From assembly GCF_001514215.1 (NCBI RefSeq), contig NZ_KQ948860.1, forward strand, positions 62,001-126,000: a stretch of DNA of 64,000 nucleotides. The letters are read 5' to 3'. Under the pieces are notes generated by a model. It worked only from the letters and a program-made list of their open reading frames with translations. It had not been told where the DNA came from and did not search any database. This document shows, one piece after another, positions 27,022 to 35,500 of the stretch. How positions within the stretch are numbered: position 1 is the first letter of the stretch; each line of letters starts with the position of its first letter. Source of the DNA: Streptomyces bungoensis (GTDB lineage Bacteria; Actinomycetota; Actinomycetes; Streptomycetales; Streptomycetaceae). Position numbers and translations under genes: made by a program.

Positions 27022-28200
27022 CTAGTAGACCGGCTTGTGCGGTTCGATCTGGTTGACCCAGCCGATGACTCCGCCGCCGACATGGACGGCGTCGGCGAAG
27101 CCCGCGGACTTCAGGACGGCGAGGACTTCCGCACTGCGGACACCCGTCTTGCAATGCAGGACGATCTTCTTGTCCTGGGGCAGGCCCTCCAGGGCGGTGC
27201 CCATGAGGAACTCGTTCTTCGGGATCAGCCGGGCGCCCGGGATGGAGACGATCTCGTACTCGTTCGGCTCGCGGACGTCGATGATCTCGATGCTCTCGCC
27301 GTCGTCGATCCACTCCTTGAGCTGCTTGGGAGTGATCGTGGAGTCGGCGGCCGCCGCCTGGGCCTCCTCGGAGACGACGCCGCAGAAGGCCTCGTAGTCG
27401 ATGAGCTCGGTGACGGTCGGGTTCTCGCCGCAGACCGCGCAGTTCGGGTCCTTGCGGACCTTGACCTGGCGGTACGTCATCTCCAGGGCGTCGTAGATCA
27501 TCAGACGGCCGACCAGCGGCTCGCCGATGCCCGCCAGCAGCTTGATCGCCTCGTTGACCTGGATGGAGCCGATGGACGCGCACAGCACGCCCAGGACGCC
27601 GCCCTCGGCGCAGGAGGGGACCATGCCGGGGGGCGGGGGCTCCGGGTAGAGGCAGCGGTAGCAGGGGCCGTGCTCGGACCAGAAGACGGACGCCTGGCCG
27701 TCGAACCGGTAGATCGAACCCCAGACGTACGGCTTGTTCAGCAGCACGCACGCGTCGTTGACCAGGTAGCGGGTCGCGAAGTTGTCCGTGCCGTCGACGA
27801 TCAGGTCGTACTGGCTGAAGATGTCCATCACGTTGTCGGCCTCGAGCCGCTCCTCGTGCAGGACCACGTTCACGTACGGGTTGATGCCGAGGACCGAGTC
27901 ACGTGCGGACTCCGCCTTGGAACGGCCGATGTCGGACTGGCTGTGGATGATCTGGCGCTGCAGGTTCGACTCGTCGACCTCGTCGAACTCCACGATGCCG
28001 AGGGTGCCCACGCCCGCGGCGGCCAGGTACATCAGCGCCGGCGAGCCCAGGCCGCCGGCGCCCACACACAGCACCTTGGCGTTCTTCAGCCGCTTCTGCC
28101 CGTCCATGCCCACGTCGGGGATGATCAGGTGGCGGGAGTACCGGCGGACCTCGTCTACGGTGAGCTCGGCAGCCGGCTCGACCAGGGGTGGCAACGACAC
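27022..28200 (-). CDS. moeZ: Adenylyltransferase/sulfurtransferase MoeZ
   Basis: Encodes 392 aa. The N-terminal MoeB/E1 domain has GAGGLGSPA, the catalytic FDEVDESNLQRQ, DGTDNFATRY and two zinc CxxC pairs (CYRCLYPE, CAVCGENP). The C-terminal rhodanese domain (from about 285) ends with the persulfide loop HCKTGVRS. The fused enzyme adenylates and thiocarboxylates ubiquitin-like sulfur carriers such as MoaD, ThiS and CysO-type proteins, so it serves molybdopterin, thiamin, cysteine or secondary-metabolite sulfur chemistry. GTG 28200 has GGAG 6 nt upstream. It could also modify carriers of natural-product clusters elsewhere. Confidence 0.96.
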   Translation of the reverse strand: MSLPPLVEPAAELTVDEVRRYSRHLIIPDVGMDGQKRLKNAKVLCVGAGGLGSPALMYLAAAGVGTLGIVEFDEVDESNLQRQIIHSQSDIGRSKAESARDSVLGINPYVNVVLHEERLEADNVMDIFSQYDLIVDGTDNFATRYLVNDACVLLNKPYVWGSIYRFDGQASVFWSEHGPCYRCLYPEPPPPGMVPSCAEGGVLGVLCASIGSIQVNEAIKLLAGIGEPLVGRLMIYDALEMTYRQVKVRKDPNCAVCGENPTVTELIDYEAFCGVVSEEAQAAAADSTITPKQLKEWIDDGESIEIIDVREPNEYEIVSIPGARLIPKNEFLMGTALEGLPQDKKIVLHCKTGVRSAEVLAVLKSAGFADAVHVGGGVIGWVNQIEPHKPVY

Positions 28201-28263
28201 GGGGACTCCGTTGGTCGGTCAATCACTACGGTTGTTCTCCCTGTAACAGTGCCATGCGCTTTT

Positions 28264-29013
28264 TCATTCCGAGACACCTGTTCCGATCCGCGAGACGATG
28301 TCGTCCCAGTAGCCGGGCATGGTCTCCCAGGGGTCGACGCGGCCGCCGCGATCGGTGCGGTCGGTGAAGTAGATCGTGGCCGCGCCCTGCCAGCGCGCGA
28401 TGCGCAGCGCCTCCTCCAGGTGACCGTGGGGCACGCCGTGCACGAAGTGGCAGAAGCGGTCGGGCGGGTAGTCCGCGGTCCACTCGGCGACCTGCGAGAA
28501 GCGGTAGTCGGACCAGGGGCCGGCGAACGTCACCAGCTGGTCGGCGTTCTCCGCGTACCCGGGGTGCGGGTGACGGCCGTGGCCGAGCACGATGTGGGCG
28601 GTGCCACTGATCGCCCGGAGGGCGGTGACGGCCCGGCGGACCCCGGGCAGCGCGGAGCGCTCCGTGGGGCAGCGGTCCAGCAGGAAGCCGTCGACGCGGT
28701 ACCAGTCGAGGTGGCGGTGCGCGTCGGAGAGCAGGTCGGCGTGGACGCGGGCGCCGTGGGCGAGGTCCAGGTGGCCGAGCACGCGCACGCCCGCGTTGCG
28801 CAGCCGGCCCGCGGCTTCCAGGCAGTGCGGGTCGGCCCGGGTGCCGGGGCCGTCGGCCACGTCCAGGACGACCCAGTCCAGGGGGGTGCCGGGGCGGGCG
28901 AGCTCGGCCCACTGGGCCGGTGCGACCAGCGGGTGGGCGTAGCCCGGGATGCCGAGGGCGGTGCGGACGCCGGTGCCGGTGGTGCCCGCTGTGGTGCTGG
29001 TCAGATGCGGCAT
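28264..29013 (-). CDS. Spherulin-4 / GH135-like glycoside hydrolase family protein
   Basis: Encodes 249 aa (MPHLTSTTAGTTG). Features of the spherulation-specific family 4 TIM barrel: the IPGYAHPL strand near the start, VVLDVADGPG, VRVLGHLDLAHG, WYRVDGFLLDRCPTE at the expected catalytic strand, LGHGRHPHPGY, and YFTDRTDRGG at the C-terminus. Fungal Sph3 (GH135) cuts galactosaminogalactan during its synthesis and export. Its catalytic strand carries an acidic pair, whereas here the second position is Arg (LLDR), so activity may differ. There is no signal peptide. Its start overlaps the epimerase stop by 13 bp. The polysaccharide role is inferred from family and neighbours. Confidence 0.8.
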   Translation of the reverse strand: MPHLTSTTAGTTGTGVRTALGIPGYAHPLVAPAQWAELARPGTPLDWVVLDVADGPGTRADPHCLEAAGRLRNAGVRVLGHLDLAHGARVHADLLSDAHRHLDWYRVDGFLLDRCPTERSALPGVRRAVTALRAISGTAHIVLGHGRHPHPGYAENADQLVTFAGPWSDYRFSQVAEWTADYPPDRFCHFVHGVPHGHLEEALRIARWQGAATIYFTDRTDRGGRVDPWETMPGYWDDIVSRIGTGVSE

Positions 29014-29960
29014 GCCGCCTCCATCCAGATGTCGGCGAGGGATTCTTCGAGGTTGATCCGCGGCCGCCAGCCGAGCCGGTCGCGGGCGGTGCGCACGTCG
29101 GCCTGCTGCCAGCTGCCGCAGCCGTCGGGGTACGGGTACGCGACCGGGGCCGCGTGGTCGGACTCGGCGCGGGGGTGGCCGATGGCGGCGCGCAGCGGCC
29201 CGGGCGGGGCGTCGAGTTCGTGGAGGGCGCCGCCGTATCCGGCGACCCGGGCGAGCACGGCGGCGGCGTCCCGGAGGCGGACGGCGCGGCCGGAGCCGAT
29301 GTTGATGACGCCCTGGGCGGCGGACAGCGAGGCGGCGTGCACGGCGCGGGCGACGTCGCGCACGTCGATGAAGTCGCGCTGGACGCCGAGGCCGCCGAGC
29401 TTGAGTTCGCCGTCGCCGGACTGCATGGCGCGGCGCATGGCCTCGGCGAGCCGGCCGAGCGGGGAACCGGCCGGCGTGCCGGGCCCGGCGGGCGAGAAGA
29501 CCCGGAGCACGACGGCGTCGAGGCCCGAGCCGAGGACCAGTTCGGTGGCGGCGAGCTTGCTGACCCCGTACGGACCGCCGGGGCGCGGTACGGCGTCCTC
29601 GGCGGTGGAGGAGCCGGGCTGGCTGGGGCCGTACTCGGAGCCGCAGCCGATCTGCACGAGGCGGGCGCCGCAGCCGCTGCGGCGCAGCGCCTCGCAGACG
29701 GTGGCGACGGCGACGGTGTTGTGCCGGGTGAGGTCCCGGGCGCCGCCCCGGGTGGCGCCGGCGCAGTTGATGACGACGCCGGGGTGGACCGCGTCCAGGA
29801 AGCGGGTGAGCGCTCCGGGGCTGCCGGTGGCGAGGTCGAAGCGGACGTCGGCGTCGTCGCCGCGGCCGAGCGCGGTGAGCTGGACGGCCGGGTCGGCGAG
29901 CAGGCGGTCGGCGACGAAGCGGCCGATGTACCCGTTGGCTCCGATCAGCAGGACCCTCAT
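29001..29960 (-). CDS. NAD-dependent sugar epimerase/dehydratase (extended SDR)
   Basis: Encodes 319 aa. The N-terminus MRVLLIGANGYIGRF is the GxxGxxG NAD-binding loop. The catalytic pair is Y-x3-K in GGPYGVSKLAATE. The substrate region (RVFSPAGPG, RDFIDVRDVARA) fits the UDP-sugar 4-epimerase/dehydratase group. The exact sugar cannot be read from sequence. The ATG overlaps the stop of a 30-codon ORF (ATGA), and its own stop lies inside the spherulin-like gene, so all three are translationally coupled. Probably supplies an activated sugar for the glycosyltransferase upstream. Confidence 0.88.
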   Translation of the reverse strand: MRVLLIGANGYIGRFVADRLLADPAVQLTALGRGDDADVRFDLATGSPGALTRFLDAVHPGVVINCAGATRGGARDLTRHNTVAVATVCEALRRSGCGARLVQIGCGSEYGPSQPGSSTAEDAVPRPGGPYGVSKLAATELVLGSGLDAVVLRVFSPAGPGTPAGSPLGRLAEAMRRAMQSGDGELKLGGLGVQRDFIDVRDVARAVHAASLSAAQGVINIGSGRAVRLRDAAAVLARVAGYGGALHELDAPPGPLRAAIGHPRAESDHAAPVAYPYPDGCGSWQQADVRTARDRLGWRPRINLEESLADIWMEAACRI

Positions 29961-30049
29961 CGCGCGGCTCCCGGGGTGTGGGTTCCGGCTGCTCCCAAGG
30001 CTCCGGACGCTCCGGGAGCTCCGGGTGCTCCGTGTCGGGAGGTGGTCAT
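29957..30049 (-). CDS. 30-residue Gly/Ala/Pro micropeptide coupled to the epimerase
   Basis: ATG 30049 is preceded by GAAGGAG at good spacing, the best ribosome site in the 220-bp gap before the epimerase. The peptide contains GAPGAPGASGALGAAG, collagen-like triplets, and its TGA overlaps the epimerase ATG. The epimerase has no convincing Shine-Dalgarno of its own, so this ORF may exist to deliver ribosomes to it. Whether the peptide itself works is unknown. Confidence 0.55.
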   Translation of the reverse strand: MTTSRHGAPGAPGASGALGAAGTHTPGAAR

Positions 30050-30180
30050 CTGGGTTTCTCCTTCGCAGGGGTGGTGCGGTTGCCTCGCGGGGGTGGGCCG
30101 GGCGTCTCCGGCGCGGCCGGGTGCCGCCACGCACTCGGGGCGGGTGACGGTGGGCCGGGTCCGGGCCGGTGGCGGCCGGT

Positions 30181-31593
30181 TCACTCGGGTGTTCCGGGTG
30201 GCGCGTGGGCCGAGGCCCGGGTGAGCGTGCGCAGGGTGTGGACCAGCAGGGCCAGGGCCGCGGTGCCGCAGGCGAGCGCCGGGAGGGCGGCCGGGCTCCA
30301 GGCGTCCAGCAGGGCCTGGACGGGGCTCGCCAGGACGGCGCAGCCCGGCAGCCGGCCGGCCAGCAGCAGGGCCGGGCCCATCGCCTCGGCGGCCGCCGCG
30401 GCACCGAGGGCGACGGCGGGGGCGTGCCGGTGCTGGTGCGCGGCGAGGAGGCGGGCGAGCAGGAGCAGGGCGCCCAGGGTGAGGCCCTGGGGGAAGGCCG
30501 CGTTCTCGTGCAGGACGGCGCCGCACAGCGCGAGCAGGGCGGTGAGGGCGGCCAGGAACAGGGCGACGGTGCCGAGCAGCAGGGGCCGGGCGGCGGCGGT
30601 GAAGTCCCGCAGGCCGCGGCTGCCGGCGAGTCTGCGGCGGGCGCCCGCGGTAAGGAGGTGTGCGCACCAGGCGGCCGGGGCGCAGGCGAGGAGCAGCGCC
30701 AGGGCAAGTGCGGCGGTCACGGGCCAGGAACCGTCGTGTGTGCCGTCGGGCAGGGCATCGGGGCCACCGGCCACGACGGCGCGCACGAGTCCGTCGCCGA
30801 GGGCGGCGTATCCGAGCAGCCAGAGAGTGGCGGCGCGGGTGCCGGACGCGGTCCGCCACGGCACCGTGCCGTGCCGTGGGGCCAGGGGGCCGCGGCGCAG
30901 GGCGGCGCGGACCGCGAACGCGACGGCGAGGAGGCCGCCGAGGACCACCAGTTGGCGGGGCCGGCCGTGGGTGAGGCGCAGCCCGGTCACGACGGCCGCA
31001 CCGAGTGCGCCGGGCAGGAGGGTGAGCGGGATCCAGCCGGAACGCGGACGCGGGGCGGACACGGGGTGGGGCTGCGGGACCGGTGCGCCGTCGCGCGGCA
31101 CGCGCGCGTAGAGCTCCTCGGCGAGCGAGAAGACGTCGCGGTGGCGGAAGCGGGCGGCGGTCCGGTCGGTGACGCCGTGCGCCTCGAGACCGGCGGCGAT
31201 CTCGAGCGGATCGACGGCTCGCTCGCAGAGCTCGCGGTGCCGGTGCAGCAGGGCTTTCACCGGGTCGGCGGCTCCGCGCCGGGGGCCGGCCGAGCGGCCG
31301 CTGCGGGGCTGGGGGTCCACTGCGAGCGGTCCGGAGGCGGGGGACACCGGGGCCACCGGCTCTCGGGGCGCTCCCGTGACCACTGAGGCCACCGGGGCCT
31401 GTGAGGCCGGCGCCGAGGGCGCGCCGGCCTCCCCCGTACCGGCCGCCCACTCCGCCGACCGCGCGTCCCAGGCCTCCGCGCCGGCCGGCATGCCCGGGCC
31501 GTCCGGGCCTCCGGAGGGGGGCACGGCACCCTCGTCGCGGATGCCTTCCGCTCCCCCGGCCCCTCTCGGGGCGTCCTGTCCGAAGCCGCTCAC
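30181..31593 (-). CDS. Polytopic membrane protein of the polysaccharide-like cluster
   Basis: Encodes 470 aa from GTG 31593, overlapping the glycosyltransferase stop by 4 bp. The first 110 residues are Pro/Ala/Gly-rich and probably disordered. Residues about 115-170 form a soluble helical segment (KALLHRHRELCERAV). From about 185 to the end there are roughly ten hydrophobic helices (for example LVVLGGLLAVAFAVRAAL and LLLGTVALFLAALTALL). No family is recognised. By position it could take the export role that PelG plays beside PelF in Pel systems, but no sequence similarity to PelG is claimed. Confidence 0.8.
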   Translation of the reverse strand: MSGFGQDAPRGAGGAEGIRDEGAVPPSGGPDGPGMPAGAEAWDARSAEWAAGTGEAGAPSAPASQAPVASVVTGAPREPVAPVSPASGPLAVDPQPRSGRSAGPRRGAADPVKALLHRHRELCERAVDPLEIAAGLEAHGVTDRTAARFRHRDVFSLAEELYARVPRDGAPVPQPHPVSAPRPRSGWIPLTLLPGALGAAVVTGLRLTHGRPRQLVVLGGLLAVAFAVRAALRRGPLAPRHGTVPWRTASGTRAATLWLLGYAALGDGLVRAVVAGGPDALPDGTHDGSWPVTAALALALLLACAPAAWCAHLLTAGARRRLAGSRGLRDFTAAARPLLLGTVALFLAALTALLALCGAVLHENAAFPQGLTLGALLLLARLLAAHQHRHAPAVALGAAAAAEAMGPALLLAGRLPGCAVLASPVQALLDAWSPAALPALACGTAALALLVHTLRTLTRASAHAPPGTPE

Positions 31594-33395
31594 CGTGCCC
31601 CCTCGGAGGCCTGGTGCGGTGCCGGGTGGGCCGCCGCGTGGGCCGTCGGCCGGCCGGGGGGGTTCCGGGGCAGCACGCGGGAGCCGGGGCCGGCCCAGTG
31701 CAGGGGGACATGGGTCTCGGCCGGAGCGGCGAACGGGAGGGGCGCACCCGCCTCGTCGAGGACGAACCGGCGGACCGGGCAGTGCGAGACGATCTCCAGG
31801 TAGATGCCGTGGAACGCCGCGATGTTCTGCTCCACGGTGAACAGTTCGAGCGCCCGGGCGCGCGCGGCCGCGCCGAGGCGCTCACGGCGCTCGGGGTCGC
31901 ACAGCAGCGCCACGCACGCCTCGGCGAGCGCCCGCGGATTGCGCGGGGGTACGACCAGACCCGTGCCGCCGATGACCTCGACCACCGCGCCGACGTCCGT
32001 GGACACCGTGGCGCGGCCGCAGAGCATGGCCTCCACCAGGGTGAGCGGGAAGCCCTCGACGACGCTGGACAGGACGACGACGGCGCCGGCGGCGTACGCC
32101 TCGGGCAGGGTCGGGGCTTCGGGGCCGCCGATCCGCTCGAAGGAGACCGGGTTCTCGCCGACCGCGTGCACGCCCTCCGCCTCGTCCGGGAAGAGCTGCG
32201 CGGCGAGCACCCGGCAGTGGCCGAGATAGGCCTCGCCCTCGGGGCCCGTGGGCGCGCCGACGATGCGCAGCCGCGCCTTCGGGACCTCCTTGCGGACCTC
32301 GGCGAAGGCGTGCAGCAGCGACACCAGGTCCTTGGCGGGTTCGACGCACCCCACCCAGGCCAGGGTGTGCGGGTCGGCGCGGTCCGGGGCCTCGCCGACC
32401 TCCGCGAAGCGGGCGGCCTCCAGGCCCGGGTGGACCGTGCGGATCCTGTCGCGGTCGGCGCCGCACCGTTCCTGCCAGCGGCGGGTGTGCGCGTTGCCGG
32501 GCGTGAGGAGGGCGGCGCGGCGGTACACCTCGGTGGCCAGCCGGCCGTGGAAGGCGGCGAGCAGGGCACGGACGGCGGGCGCGGCGGCGTCGGGGCCGAG
32601 GGTCAGGTAGTGCGCGCGCAGCTGTACGCCGTACTCGGTGACCAGCAGCGGTACGTCGCAGAAGTGCCGGGCGAGGAGTCCGGGCAGGGCGGTGGGACCG
32701 CCGGCGGTGGCGTGGCAGAGGTCCGCCGCGCCCAGGTCGTCGTCGCCGTACCAGTCGAGGGACAGGGGGCGCAGGGCGCGTTCGAGGTGCGCGGCGACGG
32801 TCAGCAGATCGGGCACGCGCGCCTCGCGCGCCGTGGACGGCGCACCGGGGGCGCGGCAGGCGCGCTCCAGGAGGCGTACGGCGGCCTCGGAGCGGAGTGC
32901 GCCGGTCAGCCCGCCCTCGTCGCGGGCGAGTTCGGCGAGGCCGTACAGCGCACTGGCGAAACGGTCCGCCAGAGCATCGGTCCACGAGCCGGCAGCGGAG
33001 CGGTCACCGAGGTCGTCGCGAGGGTCGTCACCGAAGGCGCCTCGGAAGGCGTTTCCGGAGCCATCTGCGGCCCCGGCCCCGGTCGTGGTCCCGGCGCACA
33101 GCGCGCCGGCCAGTTCCCCGTAGTGCTCGGCGAAGCGCCGGCGCGCGCGCCGGCCGTAGGCGACCCCGTCGTCCTCCGCCGCCCGTTGCGGCGCGGTCCA
33201 CAGCGGGGCCGTCCGCACGCGGCCGACCTGCTCGGGGAGCGGGACCCGGCCCCCGTCCTCCTGCGGGCGGCCGCCGCCGAGTGCGTAGAGGTCGAACTCG
33301 TGCTGAGGGAGCCCGCGCACGAGCCGGTCGCACCAGAGTCCGGCGTCACCGCTCACATACGGATAGCCACTTTCCGTAACCAGTCCGATGCGCAC
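31590..33395 (-). CDS. PelF-like glycosyltransferase (DUF3492 + GT4)
   Basis: Encodes 601 aa from GTG 33395, which has GGGGGT 8-9 nt upstream and gives the exact DUF3492 beginning MRIGLVTESGYPYVSGDAGL. A long N-terminal DUF3492 region is followed by a GT4 domain: LAWVGCVEPAKDLVSLL, KARLRIVGAPTGPEG, the donor-site E-x7-E in EGFPLTLVEAM, and DVGAVVEVI. DUF3492 plus GT4 is the layout of PelF, the UDP-N-acetylhexosamine transferase of Pel polysaccharide, and of the fungal galactosaminogalactan synthase region. It heads an operon with the membrane protein, epimerase and spherulin-like genes. Confidence 0.88.
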   Translation of the reverse strand: MRIGLVTESGYPYVSGDAGLWCDRLVRGLPQHEFDLYALGGGRPQEDGGRVPLPEQVGRVRTAPLWTAPQRAAEDDGVAYGRRARRRFAEHYGELAGALCAGTTTGAGAADGSGNAFRGAFGDDPRDDLGDRSAAGSWTDALADRFASALYGLAELARDEGGLTGALRSEAAVRLLERACRAPGAPSTAREARVPDLLTVAAHLERALRPLSLDWYGDDDLGAADLCHATAGGPTALPGLLARHFCDVPLLVTEYGVQLRAHYLTLGPDAAAPAVRALLAAFHGRLATEVYRRAALLTPGNAHTRRWQERCGADRDRIRTVHPGLEAARFAEVGEAPDRADPHTLAWVGCVEPAKDLVSLLHAFAEVRKEVPKARLRIVGAPTGPEGEAYLGHCRVLAAQLFPDEAEGVHAVGENPVSFERIGGPEAPTLPEAYAAGAVVVLSSVVEGFPLTLVEAMLCGRATVSTDVGAVVEVIGGTGLVVPPRNPRALAEACVALLCDPERRERLGAAARARALELFTVEQNIAAFHGIYLEIVSHCPVRRFVLDEAGAPLPFAAPAETHVPLHWAGPGSRVLPRNPPGRPTAHAAAHPAPHQASEGAR

Positions 33396-33665
33396 GCGTG
33401 CACCCCCGATCTCCCGTGATGGTGGGGAGCCGCCGCGTCCCGGCGGCTCACAGCGGGACGAACGTATGCGGACGAGGCGGTGGCGCGACGGACGGTTGTC
33501 CATCGCGCCACCAAAAGGGGTGAACGGACGTAACTTTCGCGTGCGTACGGCGTTTTGGCGCGGTAGGAGATCAGCGGGTGATCGTCCGGGCGCACCGCGT
33601 CACGTCAGGGGCGGGTCCCGCCGCACCGCCCGCCACTCATGCCGGTCCGGAACAGCCGAGCCCCC

Positions 33666-35492
33666 TCAGCCCTTGGGGTAGGGCCAGGGGTTGGGAAGGC
33701 AGTGGATGCCGTCGTGGTCGAGGAACTTGGTCTGCTGCTGCATGACCGGCGCGAGCTCGCCGTCCTTCTGGCACGTCACGTGCCCGTGGCCGAGCCGATG
33801 ACCGATCTCGTGGTTGATGAGCATCTGCCGGTACGCGTGGATCTCGTTCCCGTACGTCTTACTGCCCTGGGCCCACCGGTAGGCGTTGATCATGACGCGT
33901 TCGGTGGCGGCCGAGTCGCAGGAGACGTTGTCCTCCGTCGTGTCCAGGCCCGACTTGGCGCACCACTTGGCGGTGGTGCCGGGGCTGGCGAGGGTGATCA
34001 CGAAGTCGGGCTTGCCGGAGGAGATCCGCTCGAAGGTGCGGGCGCCGCCGTGGGCCCAGCTGCGGTCGTCGTTCAGCGTCTTCTGCACGGCCTCGGCGAA
34101 CAGCGCGCCGTCCAGGCCGAGCCCCTGCTCGACGTCCACGCGGTAGGTGAACTTCCGCCCCTGGCCGGGGGCCTTGTCGAAGCCGGGGACGGCGTCGAAC
34201 TTGCCCGGGCCCTTCAAGGTGGCGCTGAGCGGGTACGTCCGGTCCATCTTCTGCTCGTACGTCAGCGGCGCCGCGGCCGTCGGAGCGGTCCGTCCGGAGG
34301 TGCGGGCGTCGTGCGCCCGGCCGGGCGCCGACTGCGCCAGGACGCCCGTCCCGTCGCGGTCGTCGGCCACCTGCCCGGCGACGACGACCGCGAGCACGGT
34401 GGTCACCGCGGCGGCGGCGATGCCGGTGAAGGCCCGCCCCTTGCCGCCGCGCTGCGCGGGCACACCGGTGGGCGGGGCGTCGCCGCCGTCGTCCTCTCCC
34501 GCCCCCGCGGCCTGCGGGCCGGCACCGGGGCGGTCGGGCTCCTCCTGCGCGCCGCCGCCGGAGCGGGGCGCGAAGACGTCGAGGTCCTCGTCGAAGGCGT
34601 CGAGATACTCCTGCCGCGGCGCACCCGTCCGCCGCTGCCGCGGGATCCGGGCACCGGACGCGCCGGCTGCCTGCTGGGAGCCGGAGGGACCGGTGGCCCC
34701 GGGAGCTCCGGGTGCGCCGGAATTGGCGGGACCCTGAGGAGCGGCCCCGGCGCCACCGGCGGGCGCTCCCGGGAACGCGCCCCAGCCGCCCCCCGACTCA
34801 CGCTGCTCGGGATGCGCACCCCGGGCCGTGGAAGGGGTGCCACCGGAAACACGGGGAACACCGCGCGCAGGCGTGCCGTCGGGCAGCCGCGGGCCTCCCT
34901 GCGCCGGAGTGCCGCCGGGCCCGCGCCGGCCCTCGGGCGCACCCTTGCCGCCCGGGAGGGAAGGGACGTCTGCGGCCGGGCCACCCGGGCCTCGGGGAAC
35001 GCGCGGAACACCGCGCGCCGGCGTGCCGTCGGGCAGCCGCGGGCCTCCCTGTGCCGGGGTTCTGTCCGGCCCACGCCGTCCGCCGGGCGCACCCGGGCCA
35101 CCGGCACTGCCGCTCGGACCACCGGGCCCGCCCGGACCACGGGGAACGCGCGGAACACCGCGCGCCGGCGTGCCGTCCGCGAACCTCGGCAGACCCTGCG
35201 CCGGAGTGTCGCCGGGAAGACGCGGAACTCCCTGCTCAGGCGTGCCGTCGGCCACACCGGGCCGGGGCACGCCCCGGGCGGGGGTTGCCGGAGGAAACCC
35301 GGGCGCGCCGGGACCGGTGTTCGGTGCCCCCGGCGTGCGGGGACCGGCGGCCGGGGCCTGTCGCCGGCCGGGCAGGGCGGGCTGCCGGGGCTCGGGTGAC
35401 GGAGCGGAGGCCGGGCCTCGCTCCCCTCGCTGTGCTGTTATGTCCGCGGAGTCGCCCTTGGGGGCCGGTCCTCGGCGGCTGTGCCGTCCCAT
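33666..35492 (-). CDS. DUF3152 membrane-anchored zinc metalloprotease-like protein
   Basis: Encodes 608 aa. Residues 1 to about 330 are Pro/Gly/Arg-rich and cytoplasmic, with near-identical 50-residue repeats. One membrane helix follows (AFTGIAAAAVTTVLAVVVAGQV, about 355-376 by position). The extracellular C-terminal part is DUF3152, with the metzincin-type site NHEIGHRLGHGH and four cysteines. DUF3152 proteins are confined to actinobacteria and have no proven substrate. The motif HExGHxxGHxH supports a secreted zinc protease. ATG 35492 has AGGA upstream; the gene follows the alpha/beta hydrolase by 8 bp. Confidence 0.9.
   Translation of the reverse strand: MGRHSRRGPAPKGDSADITAQRGERGPASAPSPEPRQPALPGRRQAPAAGPRTPGAPNTGPGAPGFPPATPARGVPRPGVADGTPEQGVPRLPGDTPAQGLPRFADGTPARGVPRVPRGPGGPGGPSGSAGGPGAPGGRRGPDRTPAQGGPRLPDGTPARGVPRVPRGPGGPAADVPSLPGGKGAPEGRRGPGGTPAQGGPRLPDGTPARGVPRVSGGTPSTARGAHPEQRESGGGWGAFPGAPAGGAGAAPQGPANSGAPGAPGATGPSGSQQAAGASGARIPRQRRTGAPRQEYLDAFDEDLDVFAPRSGGGAQEEPDRPGAGPQAAGAGEDDGGDAPPTGVPAQRGGKGRAFTGIAAAAVTTVLAVVVAGQVADDRDGTGVLAQSAPGRAHDARTSGRTAPTAAAPLTYEQKMDRTYPLSATLKGPGKFDAVPGFDKAPGQGRKFTYRVDVEQGLGLDGALFAEAVQKTLNDDRSWAHGGARTFERISSGKPDFVITLASPGTTAKWCAKSGLDTTEDNVSCDSAATERVMINAYRWAQGSKTYGNEIHAYRQMLINHEIGHRLGHGHVTCQKDGELAPVMQQQTKFLDHDGIHCLPNPWPYPKG
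34855..35200 (-). repeat. Three near-identical ~150-bp direct repeats in the DUF3152 gene
   Basis: Copies begin near 34855, 35005 and 35152 (spacing 150 and 147 bp, in frame). Each encodes DGTPARGVPRV flanked by TPAQGGPRLP and a Gly/Pro-rich stretch. The first two are almost base-identical over 50 bp. They lie in the disordered cytoplasmic half and probably vary in copy number. Confidence 0.85.
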
Positions 35493-35500
35493 TCCTGCTC

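Noticed and set aside
27037..30147. Plus-strand 1036-codon open frame
   Set aside because: It is the complement of moeZ, the spherulin-like gene and the epimerase; composition is typical of antisense frames in high-GC DNA.
29957..32569. 870-codon minus-strand frame
   Set aside because: Shadow of the glycosyltransferase and membrane protein; only its final 30 codons have their own ribosome site.
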